From: Owenia fusiformis
Taxonomy: Eukaryota; Annelida; Polychaeta; Sabellida; Oweniidae
Direction of reading: 5' to 3'
NCBI GenBank assembly: GCA_903813345.2
Contig: CAIIXF020000010.1
Location: 19,355,181 to 19,419,180 of the forward strand
DNA length: 64,000 nucleotides
Below, one piece after another: positions 13,894 to 26,203 of the stretch; the first letter of the stretch is position 1; each line of letters opens with the position of its first letter. The position numbers were made by a program, and so were the translations under genes. Below the pieces are notes generated by a model, which did not search any database, was not told the origin of the DNA, and saw only the letters and a list, made by a program, of their open reading frames with translations.

Positions 13894-14850
13894 TACAGTG
13901 TGTCTCAAAAAAATGTTACGCTTACAAAAATTTCAATATCTTTCATAATTGTGAATTTTCCCCTAAAATATACTTTGGACACCAAAAGACAAATCTTTCT
14001 TGAATAATTTGATACTAGACTGTGGACTACTCTGATAATTGCAACTTCCATTTTTCATGGAAGGTCACACATTCCAACATATTTCAAACAGTCTGTATGA
14101 TTATGCTAGGCACTTTCTGGGTAGTTGGACTTCATGTAGGGGTGGCAGACGGCCCTCAGGCCAATTCATACCCCCACCCTAAGAAAACCTTGGGGGTACT
14201 TTAATACCACCTGATAAAAAGAATACTAATGCATGTCATATATTCATAGTTTTATAGTAGGAAGAGCATACCATGGTTAGTCAGTGCCAGAAATGTCCAA
14301 TCTCTAACTTATATGGTTACCATGGAAACAGTATTTATATCTCAAAATCTTCTCAATTTGACCTCCTCCAAAATATGTCCCTTAGCCCTCAAAGTGAAAT
14401 ATTTGCAAATTTGTTTGGATTTTGTGGCTGCAACTTTGTCAAAAGGTGTATAAATATGTATATATTCACACTAAAGCACTAAAAAGTTGATATAATGCTC
14501 CAATAAATCAATAATATCTATCAAATATAGTCACACACAACTACTTTTAGGGAAAAGTGGGCGTGGCACTTTTTGGAACTTGTGTAATTGTTGCAGCATT
14601 AAGCAAAAAATACATATTACACTAACAATAATTGACATTTAATTATCATTTACTAACATTGTGTAACATTGTAATATGTTCATTATCATTATTAGATACT
14701 TAAATTATTTTATGTAAGTGTTATCATGAACTTTCCTTTTATCCCTATACCATACAAGGTGGGCATCACCAATGGTGTCAAACTAACTTTTCTATTTAAC
14801 TTATTTTTTACCATAGACAAGGGAAAAAGCTTTACTTGAAGTCGTGACCT
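13894..14850 (+). mobile_element. Decayed mariner-type DNA transposon, forward copy
   Basis: Begins TACAGTGTGTCTCAAAAAAA, a mariner-like end in a TA context. The following ~900 bp match, with divergence, the reverse complement of 21690-23046. Shared marks include ctttctgggtagttggact, the gggggtactttaatacca word and aaaagtgggcgtggcact. It lacks the part that holds the transposase remnant in the inverted copy. The right end is not clear. It is repeated exactly at 17823-18779 in duplication unit 2. Confidence 0.65.
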
Positions 14851-16803
14851 CATTAGGTGCTATGTATATGGATAGATGGATTGATACTAGTCGGTAGATG
14901 GCAGCACTTGTGCTAGTTGGGCTAGATACACGTATTTACCATTGACTTGACATGTGTCACTTAGTCTATTGATTTACCATATTCGTTCTGTTGGATTAAA
15001 GTAAAACTGCATTTGCATTGAATTTGATGATGTTCAGATTGTGTTTGAAACTTGATGATAATCAGAAGTGTTTGAAACTGGATGTTGTTCAGATTGTGTA
15101 CACATGAACTTTAATAGGACCACTGAAACAATAAGTCAATGTTTAAGATTCTTTAAAATTATCTCAATGAGAATCTAGCCTGTTAACCTATAGTTAAACT
15201 ACACTTCAGCAAGATTTCGAAGCTATATAACAAATCTCATAATTTGCAACTTTTTCATTATTTGATAATTTAACCCATTATTCTTTATTGCTGATTTAAA
15301 AATTGCAAGGAATTCAAATGACCTAGGGAAGCCAGTGATATGAATTTAGTAGAATCTTCAAATTAATTTGGCATGTCATGACTCCTATGAACCACCACAT
15401 ATAGAAATGGCATGCTGAGTAGTGTGTACAGTCAAAAGACAACAATTTGCTCATAACATTTCATAAATCTTTCAGCTTATTTTTGTGTGGGTATGAAGTT
15501 GTATCCATTGCCAAGTTCATGCATGTAAAATATAAGTGAAGCAAAATGGGATCAAAGTAGCCAAATGATAAAACTTGGTTTCTGGTTTGCCTACTGTGAA
15601 CTCAGATATTTTTCCTACCAGAAACTGCTATGTTTTGTAACTGTACATAAATATATTGTAATTGTCTTGTATGAAATCTGTCGATGCCGGGGGCACCAAA
15701 TGTTTGGATAATTATTGCAATTATGGTGTTTGTCAAGATTTTTACTACAAAATTAAATTTTACGTGCAATATCCGCATTTTGTGTTTCGGGCAAATTTTA
15801 TATTAGCAAAATGCTTCACATTGCATGGTGTATGGCATATTGTAAATTGGTGACTCCATGTGCTATATGTGTCATGCATATGTGTCATATATATGTGTCT
15901 GTGTCCTGCTGGCGTAGAATTTAGTCATTAGACAGTTAGATGCTGGCATCATGTAGTGTAAATCAAAAAGAAAATGAGGAAATATTGTTTAAGTGAAAGT
16001 GAAACATTGTTATATTAAAGTAATCATATTTTAACTTTTATAAATCTATGTATATCAAAGAATTATGGTGATGTCATCACTAGGAAACTGAGGAATTTGA
16101 TGACCCTGCTTATAATTAGTCCTTTCTGATGGTATATAACAACCAGCTATAGATTTAGTATTTCATTGTACTGTACAGATAAACATATTTACATTTTACA
16201 CCATATACTAGGCCAGTTTCAAACATACTTGGCATCGTTTAGTTCTTATACAATTAGATGATGTTAATGTGTATATAATTAGGCCTTAGATATCTCCTTG
16301 AGTACACCGGTTATACACAAAAACTCACTGCTGAACTGTAGAATCAGGAAAAATCATTTAAATGCGATATATTCTTATGAAAAATGTTCATAAGCTTGTC
16401 ATAGACTTACATTGTGTTCCAAATCATGCTCCCCCTCCTTCTCGCAAATACAATTTTTGAGATATGGATAGGCGTGAGGACTGTTGGTACACAAAGTGCA
16501 AGTTTAGTAATTGTAAAGTGTGAGACTTAATCTTCAGGCCTTTAATAATAATGGGATTCCAACTAAAATCTGCATTTTGAAATATTTTCCCATTTTGGAA
16601 TTGTCCTGAGAAATCAGGCAAATTCTCATCAGATTCCTTTTAACTTCCATCTTTGAAGTGTTATTAATGAAATTTTGTCTCCCTCGCTATGAAATATGAT
16701 AATGAGATTACTTCTCTCCTCTAATAATATCAATCAATTGTGTTTGAATCAGTGAAGATTTGAAGCTTAGCTCACCAAATACATGAAACATACTATCTAA
16801 AAG

Positions 16804-17104
16804 CAAGGAGGATTGGCTCCCAGGATCGAAACTCAATATTTTCCAACAATTAAAATATTGAAATGCCGTTATTTTCTGTATAACTGACTATAAATTCAAA
16901 ATAAACAGTCCAAAAGATTCAAACCAATATCTCGATCATTTCTTGAGTTTTGGAATTTTTTGTTAGGAAAGAGACCCTAAATTCACGATTCAAATGTTGA
17001 AGTGAACAAAATTGCAGCTGTTTGAATTCGAATTTTTTCTATTACGACATGTCCATTTATGGGACAGAATATCGATATTGCACTCTGGGAGCCAATCCTC
17101 CTTG
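16804..17104. mobile_element. 301-bp element with 20-bp inverted termini (copy in duplication unit 2)
   Basis: The same element as at 12875-13175, carried along by the 3,929-bp duplication and with no difference seen, so it is not an independent insertion. Confidence 0.7.
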
Positions 17105-17822
17105 ATCAAAAAGTGAACATTTCCACATAGGTATTATTATTATCATGTACAAAGTCTCAGTTAGCTAGCTTTCTTCATAAACCTGTAAATTAATGTATGA
17201 GTGTAGTCGCATAGAAAAATCTCATTGTATCCGAGTTAATGTACAGCATCTTTGAAACTTGTGCTGTAATATATATCAATCAATTTTGATGAGTCGCAGT
17301 TGTTGAAACGGTATTAAAATGCGATCTCAACTAGCCAATAAACTGGTTCAAATCTTAAATCGTGGCATAGATCCTGTTATGAATTCAAGAAAAATGAAAT
17401 AATGGGAAATAATTGTTTAAAATGTGTTTGATAATTTTGAAAAAAAATGTTTCAACAATTTTCTTTTTTTGGGATTATTTAAGGTTGATTGATATAGTTG
17501 ACAGTCCAATCTGTACACAGATATTTATCAGAGAAAATTTCATATTTTATTTTTCCATGTACAGTTAGTTATATAAGAAAATTAAAGATCCTGTGCTCTT
17601 TGTAACACATTTAATGTACAATAAAATATATTATAAGATGAAGAGAGTATGTGATGTTGATTATTGTTGAAACTTAATATGGTCAGAGTTCTCAAAGTTT
17701 TATTTTTATATCTACATGTATTTCATTTAAGAGACTTCTAATACCCCTAATATTTAATGACATCTGTTGGGATAACTTGAATACCAGTTGACAGATTTGG
17801 TGAAGATTTTATTGGCTGATAC

Positions 17823-18779
17823 TACAGTGTGTCTCAAAAAAATGTTACGCTTACAAAAATTTCAATATCTTTCATAATTGTGAATTTTCCCCTAAAATAT
17901 ACTTTGGACACCAAAAGACAAATCTTTCTTGAATAATTTGATACTAGACTGTGGACTACTCTGATAATTGCAACTTCCATTTTTCATGGAAGGTCACACA
18001 TTCCAACATATTTCAAACAGTCTGTATGATTATGCTAGGCACTTTCTGGGTAGTTGGACTTCATGTAGGGGTGGCAGACGGCCCTCAGGCCAATTCATAC
18101 CCCCACCCTAAGAAAACCTTGGGGGTACTTTAATACCACCTGATAAAAAGAATACTAATGCATGTCATATATTCATAGTTTTATAGTAGGAAGAGCATAC
18201 CATGGTTAGTCAGTGCCAGAAATGTCCAATCTCTAACTTATATGGTTACCATGGAAACAGTATTTATATCTCAAAATCTTCTCAATTTGACCTCCTCCAA
18301 AATATGTCCCTTAGCCCTCAAAGTGAAATATTTGCAAATTTGTTTGGATTTTGTGGCTGCAACTTTGTCAAAAGGTGTATAAATATGTATATATTCACAC
18401 TAAAGCACTAAAAAGTTGATATAATGCTCCAATAAATCAATAATATCTATCAAATATAGTCACACACAACTACTTTTAGGGAAAAGTGGGCGTGGCACTT
18501 TTTGGAACTTGTGTAATTGTTGCAGCATTAAGCAAAAAATACATATTACACTAACAATAATTGACATTTAATTATCATTTACTAACATTGTGTAACATTG
18601 TAATATGTTCATTATCATTATTAGATACTTAAATTATTTTATGTAAGTGTTATCATGAACTTTCCTTTTATCCCTATACCATACAAGGTGGGCATCACCA
18701 ATGGTGTCAAACTAACTTTTCTATTTAACTTATTTTTTACCATAGACAAGGGAAAAAGCTTTACTTGAAGTCGTGACCT
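17823..18779 (+). mobile_element. Decayed mariner-type DNA transposon, copy within duplication unit 2
   Basis: Exact counterpart, at +3,929 bp, of the element starting at 13894. It carries no independent information about transposition. Confidence 0.6.
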
Positions 18780-19276
18780 CATTAGGTGCTATGTATATGG
18801 ATAGATGGATTGATACTAGTCGGTAGATGGCAGCACTTGTGCTAGTTGGGCTAGATACACGTATTTACCATTGACTTGACATGTGTCACTTAGTCTATTG
18901 ATTTACCATATTCGTTCTGTTGGATTAAAGTAAAACTGCATTTGCATTGAATTTGATGATGTTCAGATTGTGTTTGAAACTTGATGATAATCAGAAGTGT
19001 TTGAAACTGGATGTTGTTCAGATTGTGTACACATGAACTTTAATAGGACCACTGAAACAATAAGTCAATGTTTAAGATTCTTTAAAATTATCTCAATGAG
19101 AATCTAGCCTGTTAACCTATAGTTAAACTACACTTCAGCAAGATTTCGAAGCTATATAACAAATCTCATAATTTGCAACTTTTTCATTATTTGATAATTT
19201 AACCCATTATTCTTTATTGCTGATTTAAAAATTGCAAGGAATTCAAATGACCTAGGGAAGCCAGTGATATGAATTG

Positions 19277-21690
19277 GCCTTATTCATTGAGTTACATTAA
19301 AATGGAAAATTGTGAAGAACAAGAGAACTGTTCCACGGCTTCACAGGAAATATGGAAGCAAAGTCAACAAGGGATGTGGGAACTAGGCTGTTAACATATA
19401 GAGATTTAGAACTCTCCAGGGAAGTGTCTCTATTTGGTATAAAATACACAGGTCTATTCATGCACACCATTTTATATGAATCAAAATTAGTGATATCCAT
19501 GTTTCTGGTGAAAGCATTAATTGAAAGAGACAAACATCCTACCCCAATGGTATAAAATATAAGGAAGTTCGAAGCAGTAAAAAGGTATTGCCATTTTAGA
19601 TTTGATTGAACAAATTGAATCAGAGGCAATTTTTAAATTTCGATATATTAAAAGAGGCTCTCTTGGTTAGATGGGAGAATTAGCTGCATGTTAAAGGTGC
19701 CGCTTTGTTTAGTTTATAACAAAATTGATACTAAGCCCGAAACAGTAAGAAATGTTGAGCAAATATTTCATTCTATGGAGGGCAATACCTGTTCATCTTT
19801 CAATGATTTTTGCAATATGTATTGCCCGCAGCCCGTAGGGCGATGGTAATACATGTTGCAAAAATCATTGAAAGTGCAGTTGTCAGAATCCCGAGGCGGG
19901 CAATACGCTGGACAATACGTCTTTTAAATATGGAAATAATTCAGTGAGCTGTGAAATACGCTGGTATTTTTAGTCACATGGTTCTGAATTAGCCAATCAA
20001 ATCACACGATTTATAGCAATGATGCAATAATTAGTGCTACTTCCATGAACACCCGTTTTGTAGAATAAGATTCTGATTCTCGTTTTTGGTATATATATGA
20101 ATTAGACAAAGGCAAATCCAGTCGAACATCTTGTTGAGCATCAAACAAAGGTACAAGCTATATATCATTTCTCAAAATGGCCACTTTACTGAAGAAATTG
20201 TCAAAAGATTATATGTATCATGTTTTAATGTATTTACGTTTAAATATAGCTGTCTTAATAAGTACACATGATGAAAATACAGGCACAAACAAAATGCATA
20301 CTTTCTGAAACCCTGCGTTTGGATATTGATAAATTGAATGATATTGGCTAAAAACTTCTGTCAGAATTGAAACAATATTTCCCCAAGAAAAGTCAACATT
20401 TCAAAACAACAGCAATAGCTAGAACTATCCTATTTAGATGTTTACTTGACAGTATGGAAAATTGGGGAAGCCTGACAGAGAATCATAACAGATAGAGGTA
20501 GAAAGATTTGATAAAGAAAATGGAGTTTTGGTGTGGGAGGGGGGGGGGGCGTGTAATTGTATACTTGTTTATAAAATTGATAAAATGACATATTCTAGAC
20601 AAGGATAGGCATTTGCCATAATAAACTATGAGGGATAATGACTCATAAACTTACACAATGGAGATTTGGGGTAGTAATATGGAACATACGTTATATGGAA
20701 ACTGTAACCTTATAAGATCTTGTCCAGTATTTCAGTCATACCTGATTATAAAGGACCATTAATGTTACAGCATCAGGGCATATTACATATAATATTTAAT
20801 CATGACCATCATTTCTACTGTGCCAAAATCATTCAACCAATTTTAAAATGGAATACGAGAACAAGATTTCTTATTTTAGGTTATATTCATATTTCTAATA
20901 ATATTTGATATTAAACATATTAACTTTTATTGTTTTTATACACTAAACAGATTTGTTTAGATATTATTTTAAGTTTTAGTATAACAAACCACTTTCCAGG
21001 TCGAAGGAATCACTAAAGGTACAGCATTTCAGAAATGTGTAAATTGTTTATATTTCATTATTTTGTGAAATACTAAAAGAAGTTTTACCCGTTCCTTGTT
21101 GACCATGAGTCAATGAATGCATTATGTAATATCTGCAAAATGATGCACTATGCAATTCATACATGGAATAATTTATTTTGCCATATTGGAATCAAGTATT
21201 TTCGTTAATCCATTGGATAGATCATGCATTACCTGATGTTGATAATAGAATCAGTTAGTCAATTGTAAGACACCATTTATCCGAGAAAATCTTAGTTATG
21301 TATTAAGGCAGGGCATAACATTTCACATATCGTTTATTCATGTTTACTACATCTATGGTTCCAATGTCATTTAAGCCTGATTTGGTGCAAATGTCAAAGC
21401 ATAACATCAACTCTAAAGTAGTTTAATTCAATGAAAATTAAAAATATCAAAATCGACAATTACTGTCCGCCATCTTAGATGCGAAGGTTACGGCCGTTAC
21501 CTTCACTTGGTACTGATCAGTGTCGGTCCATTACTTTTCAATTGCATAAAATGGCTCTGACCCTGACAAATGTATTAATCAATTTTAACTCATAGCTCTT
21601 GATCAATGAAACTATTTATATTCTAGCTTCAAGTCAATGAATACGACTTTGATAAGCTAAAAAGACTAAGGACCTCTAGGACTTAAAAGT
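19277..21690. other. Intergenic spacer, no gene recognised
   Basis: AT-rich spacer holding palindrome A, a poly-G run near 20541 and, around 21300-21545, a segment related to 29270-29330 and 29680-29750 (shared words: gccatctta, gatgcgaagg, tgatactgaccagtg). The longest open stretch (19297-19629, minus) has no recognised domain. Confidence 0.5.
19770..19925. repeat. Palindromic element A with GC-rich centre
   Basis: Arms around tcaatgatttttgcaa (19799-19823) and its complement (19847-19873) enclose a centre reading gcagcccgtagggcgatgg. The centre matches that of the palindrome at 43704-43860 (gaagcccgaagggctagtgg) and resembles that at 56067-56237. This suggests one family of foldback elements. 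No ORF. Confidence 0.65.
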
Positions 21691-23046
21691 TAATTTGACC
21701 ATTAATGACCTATGATAGGGAAGGGTTATGATAACACTTATATAAAATATTTAAAGTATCTAATAATGATAATGAACATACTACAATGTTACACAATGTT
21801 AGCAGATGCTAATTTAATGTCAATTGTTGTTAGTGTTATAAGTATTTTTCATTTAATGCTGCAACAATTACACAAGTACCAAAAAGTGCCACGCCCACTT
21901 TTCCCTAAAAGCAGTTGTGTGTGACTACATTTGATAAGTATTATTAATTTATGAGATCATTGTATCAAGTTGTTAGTGCTTTAGTGTGAATACATACATA
22001 TTAATTCAACTTTTGACAAAGTTGCAGCCACAAAATCCAAACAGATTTGCAAATATTTCACTTTGAGAACTTAGGACACATTTGGGACGGGGTCAAATTG
22101 AGAAGATTGTGAGATATAAATACTGTTTCCATGGTAACCATATAAGTCAGAGATTGGAAATTTCTGGCACTGACTAACCATGGCATGCCCTACCCACTAT
22201 AAAACGATGAATATCTGATATGCATTAGTATTATTTTTATTGGGTGGTATTAAAGTACCCCCAAGGTTTTGTTGGGGTAGGGGTATAAATTGGCCTGAGG
22301 GCCTTCTGCCACCCCTACATAAAGTCCAACTACCCAGAAAGTGTCTATTATAATCATACAAATTGTTTGAAATATGTTGGAATGTGTGACCTTCCATGAA
22401 AAGCGAGATCCATTTCTAGAGCACTTCTACAGAATAGTCCGCAGTCTATACCATCAGATTCAAAATCAGCTTTTAGTGTCCCATGGTAAAATCTGTCTAT
22501 TTTAGCAGAAGTTCATTTAGGTCAGTTTGTGATGCTGTAAAGCACTTTCAGAGGCCCTTCAAAAAATCAAGGGTGTAAAGTGGGATGACCCTTGGGGCCA
22601 ATCCATTGGGTAATGCAATGCTATCTTCTGATTTCCAAAGAGTTCTACCAAACGATTTGCCACAAGCCTTTGCACCATCCTGTTGCCATCATACATAACA
22701 AAATTGAACACTATGACAATGAAATCTTGTATTTCTATCCAGGAAAGAAACAACTGGATCATTGATCATATCAAGATATCACTGTCCACAACATTCACAC
22801 CAAAAAAGAATTAATCACTACATGTCCAACCACTGAGAAGTTGGTGCAAATCACATTTCACATGTGTCTATAACATGTATAAAATCTGTCCTGTACAGCC
22901 AATCATGGACGGATTTTGAATCTGATGGTGTGGATTTATTCGAGAAATACTGGTCTTTTGGTATTAAGTATATTTTAGGGATAAAGGAAAAATCATGAAA
23001 GATATTGAACCTTTTGTAAGTGTAACATTTTTTGAGACACACTGTA
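21690..23046 (-). mobile_element. Decayed mariner-type transposon with transposase remnant, reverse copy
   Basis: On the minus strand it begins TACAGTGTGTCTCAAAAAAT at 23046 and matches the element at 13894 through most of its length. Between about 22400 and 22960 it has extra sequence. There the minus-strand ORF at 22559-22762 includes MDWPQGSSHFTPLIF. This is a degraded form of the WPxRSPDLTPLDFF motif near the C-terminal catalytic residue of mariner-related transposases. Frame breaks and lost consensus residues show it is dead. Confidence 0.6.
22400..22762 (-). pseudogene. Mariner-related transposase C-terminal remnant
   Basis: Readable only as a fragment. The stretch RLVANRLVELFGNQK followed by the WPQGSSHFTPLIF degenerate motif resembles the end of the DDE/D domain of mariner-like transposases. 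The expected acidic residue in the DLTPLDFF motif is replaced and the frame ends soon after. Inference by motif only. Confidence 0.45.
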
Positions 23047-23307
23047 TAATACCATACATGTATATGCTTGGGACTGCTCCAAAGAGGATTTTCCAATATG
23101 GGATATTCAATATGGCTCCCATTTTGAGTAAAAAAAGATTTTCAGTTAAAACTTCATGCCTCATGTATTGTCATATTTATAACAAATAATGTTTATGATG
23201 TTTGCCGTTAATGGGTTTATGCATCAGGAGGCTAATAATTGAATCATTGCCACAGTGCAACTGACTGAATGTGACGTCTTATGTTTTCTTTCAATACACG
23301 AGCATAC

Positions 23308-23405
23308 CATTTTAATCACTGATCATTTAAAGAGCGACATACAACAAATCTGAGTCACAATCACTGATCATTTAAAGAGCAACATACAACTTAAATCTGA
23401 GTCAC
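23308..23405 (+). repeat. ~48-bp tandem duplication
   Basis: Two near-identical copies of a unit running aatcactgatcatttaaag, agc(g/a)acatacaac and aatctgagtcac. Non-coding spacer. Confidence 0.75.
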
Positions 23406-23788
23406 AGGGGCAATTTCAGAATCAGAAATATATTGACTCCACAAACATTCGTTTGAGGTTACACAACCATCTTGTAAAAATTGGTTGTGTGAATTGTTCT
23501 ATAATTAGTAATTATAAAAGTTAATATACAGTTTTCTTGATTTTTCTTTCCACAAAATTTATATTGTCCTAAGTTTAATAGAATCCAACCATATGCGAAA
23601 TTAAAAAATCTTCCACTGTTTTTCATAGTACAGAACTACTTTCACAAACACGAAATCATATTAAACAATAATGGATTTTATTTTTTTTGATGGATTATTG
23701 GAAACCTCATTGTAGAATTAGTTAAAAGGTTCAAACCACTGCTTTAAAGTGGAGTTTCCATGCAAGATCACTTTATAAGTACAACTGC

Positions 23789-23938
23789 AGCATTGCATGG
23801 ATGGAAACTCATTTTCGTAGCATTGCATGGATGGAAACTCATTTTCGTAGCATTGCATGGATAGAAACTCATTTTCATAGCATTGCATGGATGGAAACTC
23901 ATTTTCATAGCATTGCATGGATGGAAACTCATTTTCGT
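23789..23938 (+). repeat. 30-bp minisatellite, five copies
   Basis: Five near-perfect copies of a 30-bp unit beginning agcattgcatggatggaaac. Differences are single bases (g/a in tttcgt, atgg/atag). Because 30 is a multiple of three, the array is open in several frames. The resulting repetitive ORF on the minus strand is not considered a gene. Confidence 0.92.
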
Positions 23939-25140
23939 GTATTTTCATTGCTTGTTGCTAGTTTTCACATCGACTAATTTATGCCGTGGTCATATTTGCT
24001 CCGATCTCCGAGTAAGCTCTAATAATTATCTGAGGTTTAATTATTTTAATCTGGACCAGATAGCGGTTATGTTAGAACGAAGAGAGAAAACATATCTCCC
24101 ATTGGACTGCAACACAGAAAAAGTGAGAAATTTTTGATCATCAATCAGATATATAGCTTTCGCTTCCCACTTTTTTCTATATTTCACCTACCAAGATCTG
24201 TGACTTGGGATTTGCACCCAGATACAATAACCTTCAACTACAAATTCTAAGTGAGCGATATTGCCAATGTCAAAGTAACAATGTACTTTCTCATATCCTT
24301 GGCTTCTGCGTATTGGGGAGCTTTCGATGAAAGTTTCCAGCCAAACTTATACTGCAACTTTAACTTTTAAATGACATCAAAACCACTGGGGAGGAAGGTT
24401 TTTCAGGGAAATAAGGAAAGTACATTTAATTAGAAATTGATTTGTGAATGTCCCAGCAATGGCAGAATTAATTTCTAAGTTGTAATCATATTTTGAAGCT
24501 GGAACTCACAAACTACATACTTCCAAATATTTTGTTGATTTGTAGGGTGAAAGCACCCTATCTTAATTTCCAGAGTTCCTCCCCTGTGCTAAACCTGACT
24601 TGTACAAGTACAAGTTTGCATATACGTATTCCAAATAACTTATAACGAAAGCTCTCTATTGTAACAGGAAACATCTATCATTATTATGTTTATATACATC
24701 AAGTTGCTAATTATAAACTATCTATTGTTTTATTTTAAAAGTATATTGCACAAACGAATACAAAAAAAAATCAATATTACATTATGATTCAGTGTGAAAA
24801 TAGCAACCTACATTAATGTGTTGTCATGGTGTTGTTTAATCAGACAGTAAATGTTAATCAACACAATGAACATCTTTAATGAGCATGCCTCATTATTCAC
24901 ATCAATGCTACTAATTTCTGCATGTATCACAGATTTCAAAAATGAAAATATAAAAGCAAGCATTATCATTATTACAATATAAAGTCGCATTGATACTAAT
25001 ACATGTATATAGTTCTGAACTTTTACAAGACTTTGTACTTGACTTGAGTATTTAATTACATCAAAACAAGCAATGGTGTTTTATTGAAACTTTTTGGTGG
25101 ATAAATTTCCCAAATCAGATCATTTCCAAAGGTGTAGACA

Positions 25141-25430
25141 GGATCATAAAATAGACACAGTATTTAAGAAATAAACAAGGTATTTAGGAAATAGACAAGG
25201 TATTAAAGTAATAGACATTTAAGAAATCGACAAGGCATTTATGAAATGGGCAATGCATTTAGGAAATAGACAAGGTATTCAAGAAAGAGACAAGGTATTC
25301 AAAAATAGACAAGGTATTCAAGAAATAAACAAGGCATTTAAAAAATAGACAAGGTATTCAAGAAATAGACAAGGCATTAAAGAAATAGACAAGGCATTTA
25401 AGAAATAGACAAGGTATTAAATAGTTAAGG
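25141..25430 (+). repeat. ~19-bp imperfect minisatellite
   Basis: About fifteen degenerate copies of aagaaatagacaaggtatt. It lies 0.8-1 kb downstream of the NKAPD1 stop, which is transcribed leftward. On the minus strand an AATAAA at 25781-25786 lies between the stop and the array, so the array is probably outside the transcript. Confidence 0.85.
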
Positions 25431-26203
25431 CAAAGAGTTTAAGGCAATGTAATACTTCATAATCAGAAGATTTCATTTTTTCATCATTTCAATTGAAAAA
25501 AATATTTTATTCTTTCAATAAATGTTGATGAAGCAGTTGCCTTGCCTGCCTCATCCCAAGCTACACTCATGCTTTCAAAGAACTTTTAGGCACAATATAG
25601 TAGTTGTACAAAGAGCATAAACCAGTTAGTAGGTGCTGTATACATGGTTTTAAAATGTTGATTTATAAAAATATAAAATTAAAGGGATTCAGTCTCTAAC
25701 AGTTTTTCTAAAATAACCAAACTGTAAAATGGTAAAATTCACAGGGCTGACAACAGATGATTCATTATAATGCCAATTCCTTTATTCAGAAGTGAAACTG
25801 AAACCTTGTGAATCATATATATTTAAAAGTGTTAAAAACTCACAAAATATACATGCAGAGTGTACCTTGAATAACATCTATTCCTTCCTCACCATCAAAT
25901 TACATTAAAGCCACAAACAGACAATTTACTTATATTTTAAAACCCCGAAAAGTAATAAATATGACACTGAGCTAAATAAAATGAGATAAAAAAATATATT
26001 GTGGCTCAGAAATGACTTTGTTAATTTTAGAAAAAGTTTACCACTACAATTCACTACAATTACTAAAATAAGTCAACAATCATGCCAATAATGTTAGAAT
26101 ACATATCTGAGTAAATATTCAAAGCTAAATTCAGAATAAATGCAATTTATCCAGTATTTCTTGAAATCCCTAATTCTTATGGTCAATATGAAAAAATTAA
26201 ATG

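Larger units (their letters stand above)
11420..15348. repeat. Tandem duplication of 3,929 bp, copy 1
   Basis: The block repeats immediately at 15349 with a constant offset of 3,929 bp. I compared many lines across the unit and saw no substitution or indel. The match starts at 11420 (tagaatcttc on both sides) and ends at 15346 / 19275, where the copies diverge. The unit contains a 301-bp inverted-terminus element at 12875 and a decayed DNA-transposon copy beginning at 13894. No gene is recognised; the short ORFs inside have no known motifs. Confidence 0.97.
15349..19277. repeat. Tandem duplication of 3,929 bp, copy 2
   Basis: Second copy of the block at 11420-15348, abutting it head to tail. 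Identity appears complete wherever compared, including non-coding and mobile-element interiors. Only about 1-3 bp of overlap is possible at the junction, so no long flanking repeat explains it by unequal exchange. The copies are either very young, gene-converted, or two assembled versions of one locus. Confidence 0.95.

Noticed and set aside
19297-19629. 110-codon minus-strand ORF
   Set aside because: Composition is ordinary AT-rich spacer; no motif, no signal peptide, no matching splice sites.
23789-23938. CRISPR-like regular repeat
   Set aside because: Units are contiguous without spacers and the genome is eukaryotic; it is a minisatellite.
23718-23948. Minus-strand ORF with NEFPSMQCYE repeats
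   Set aside because: Pure product of the 30-bp minisatellite; no start context, domain or neighbouring exon.
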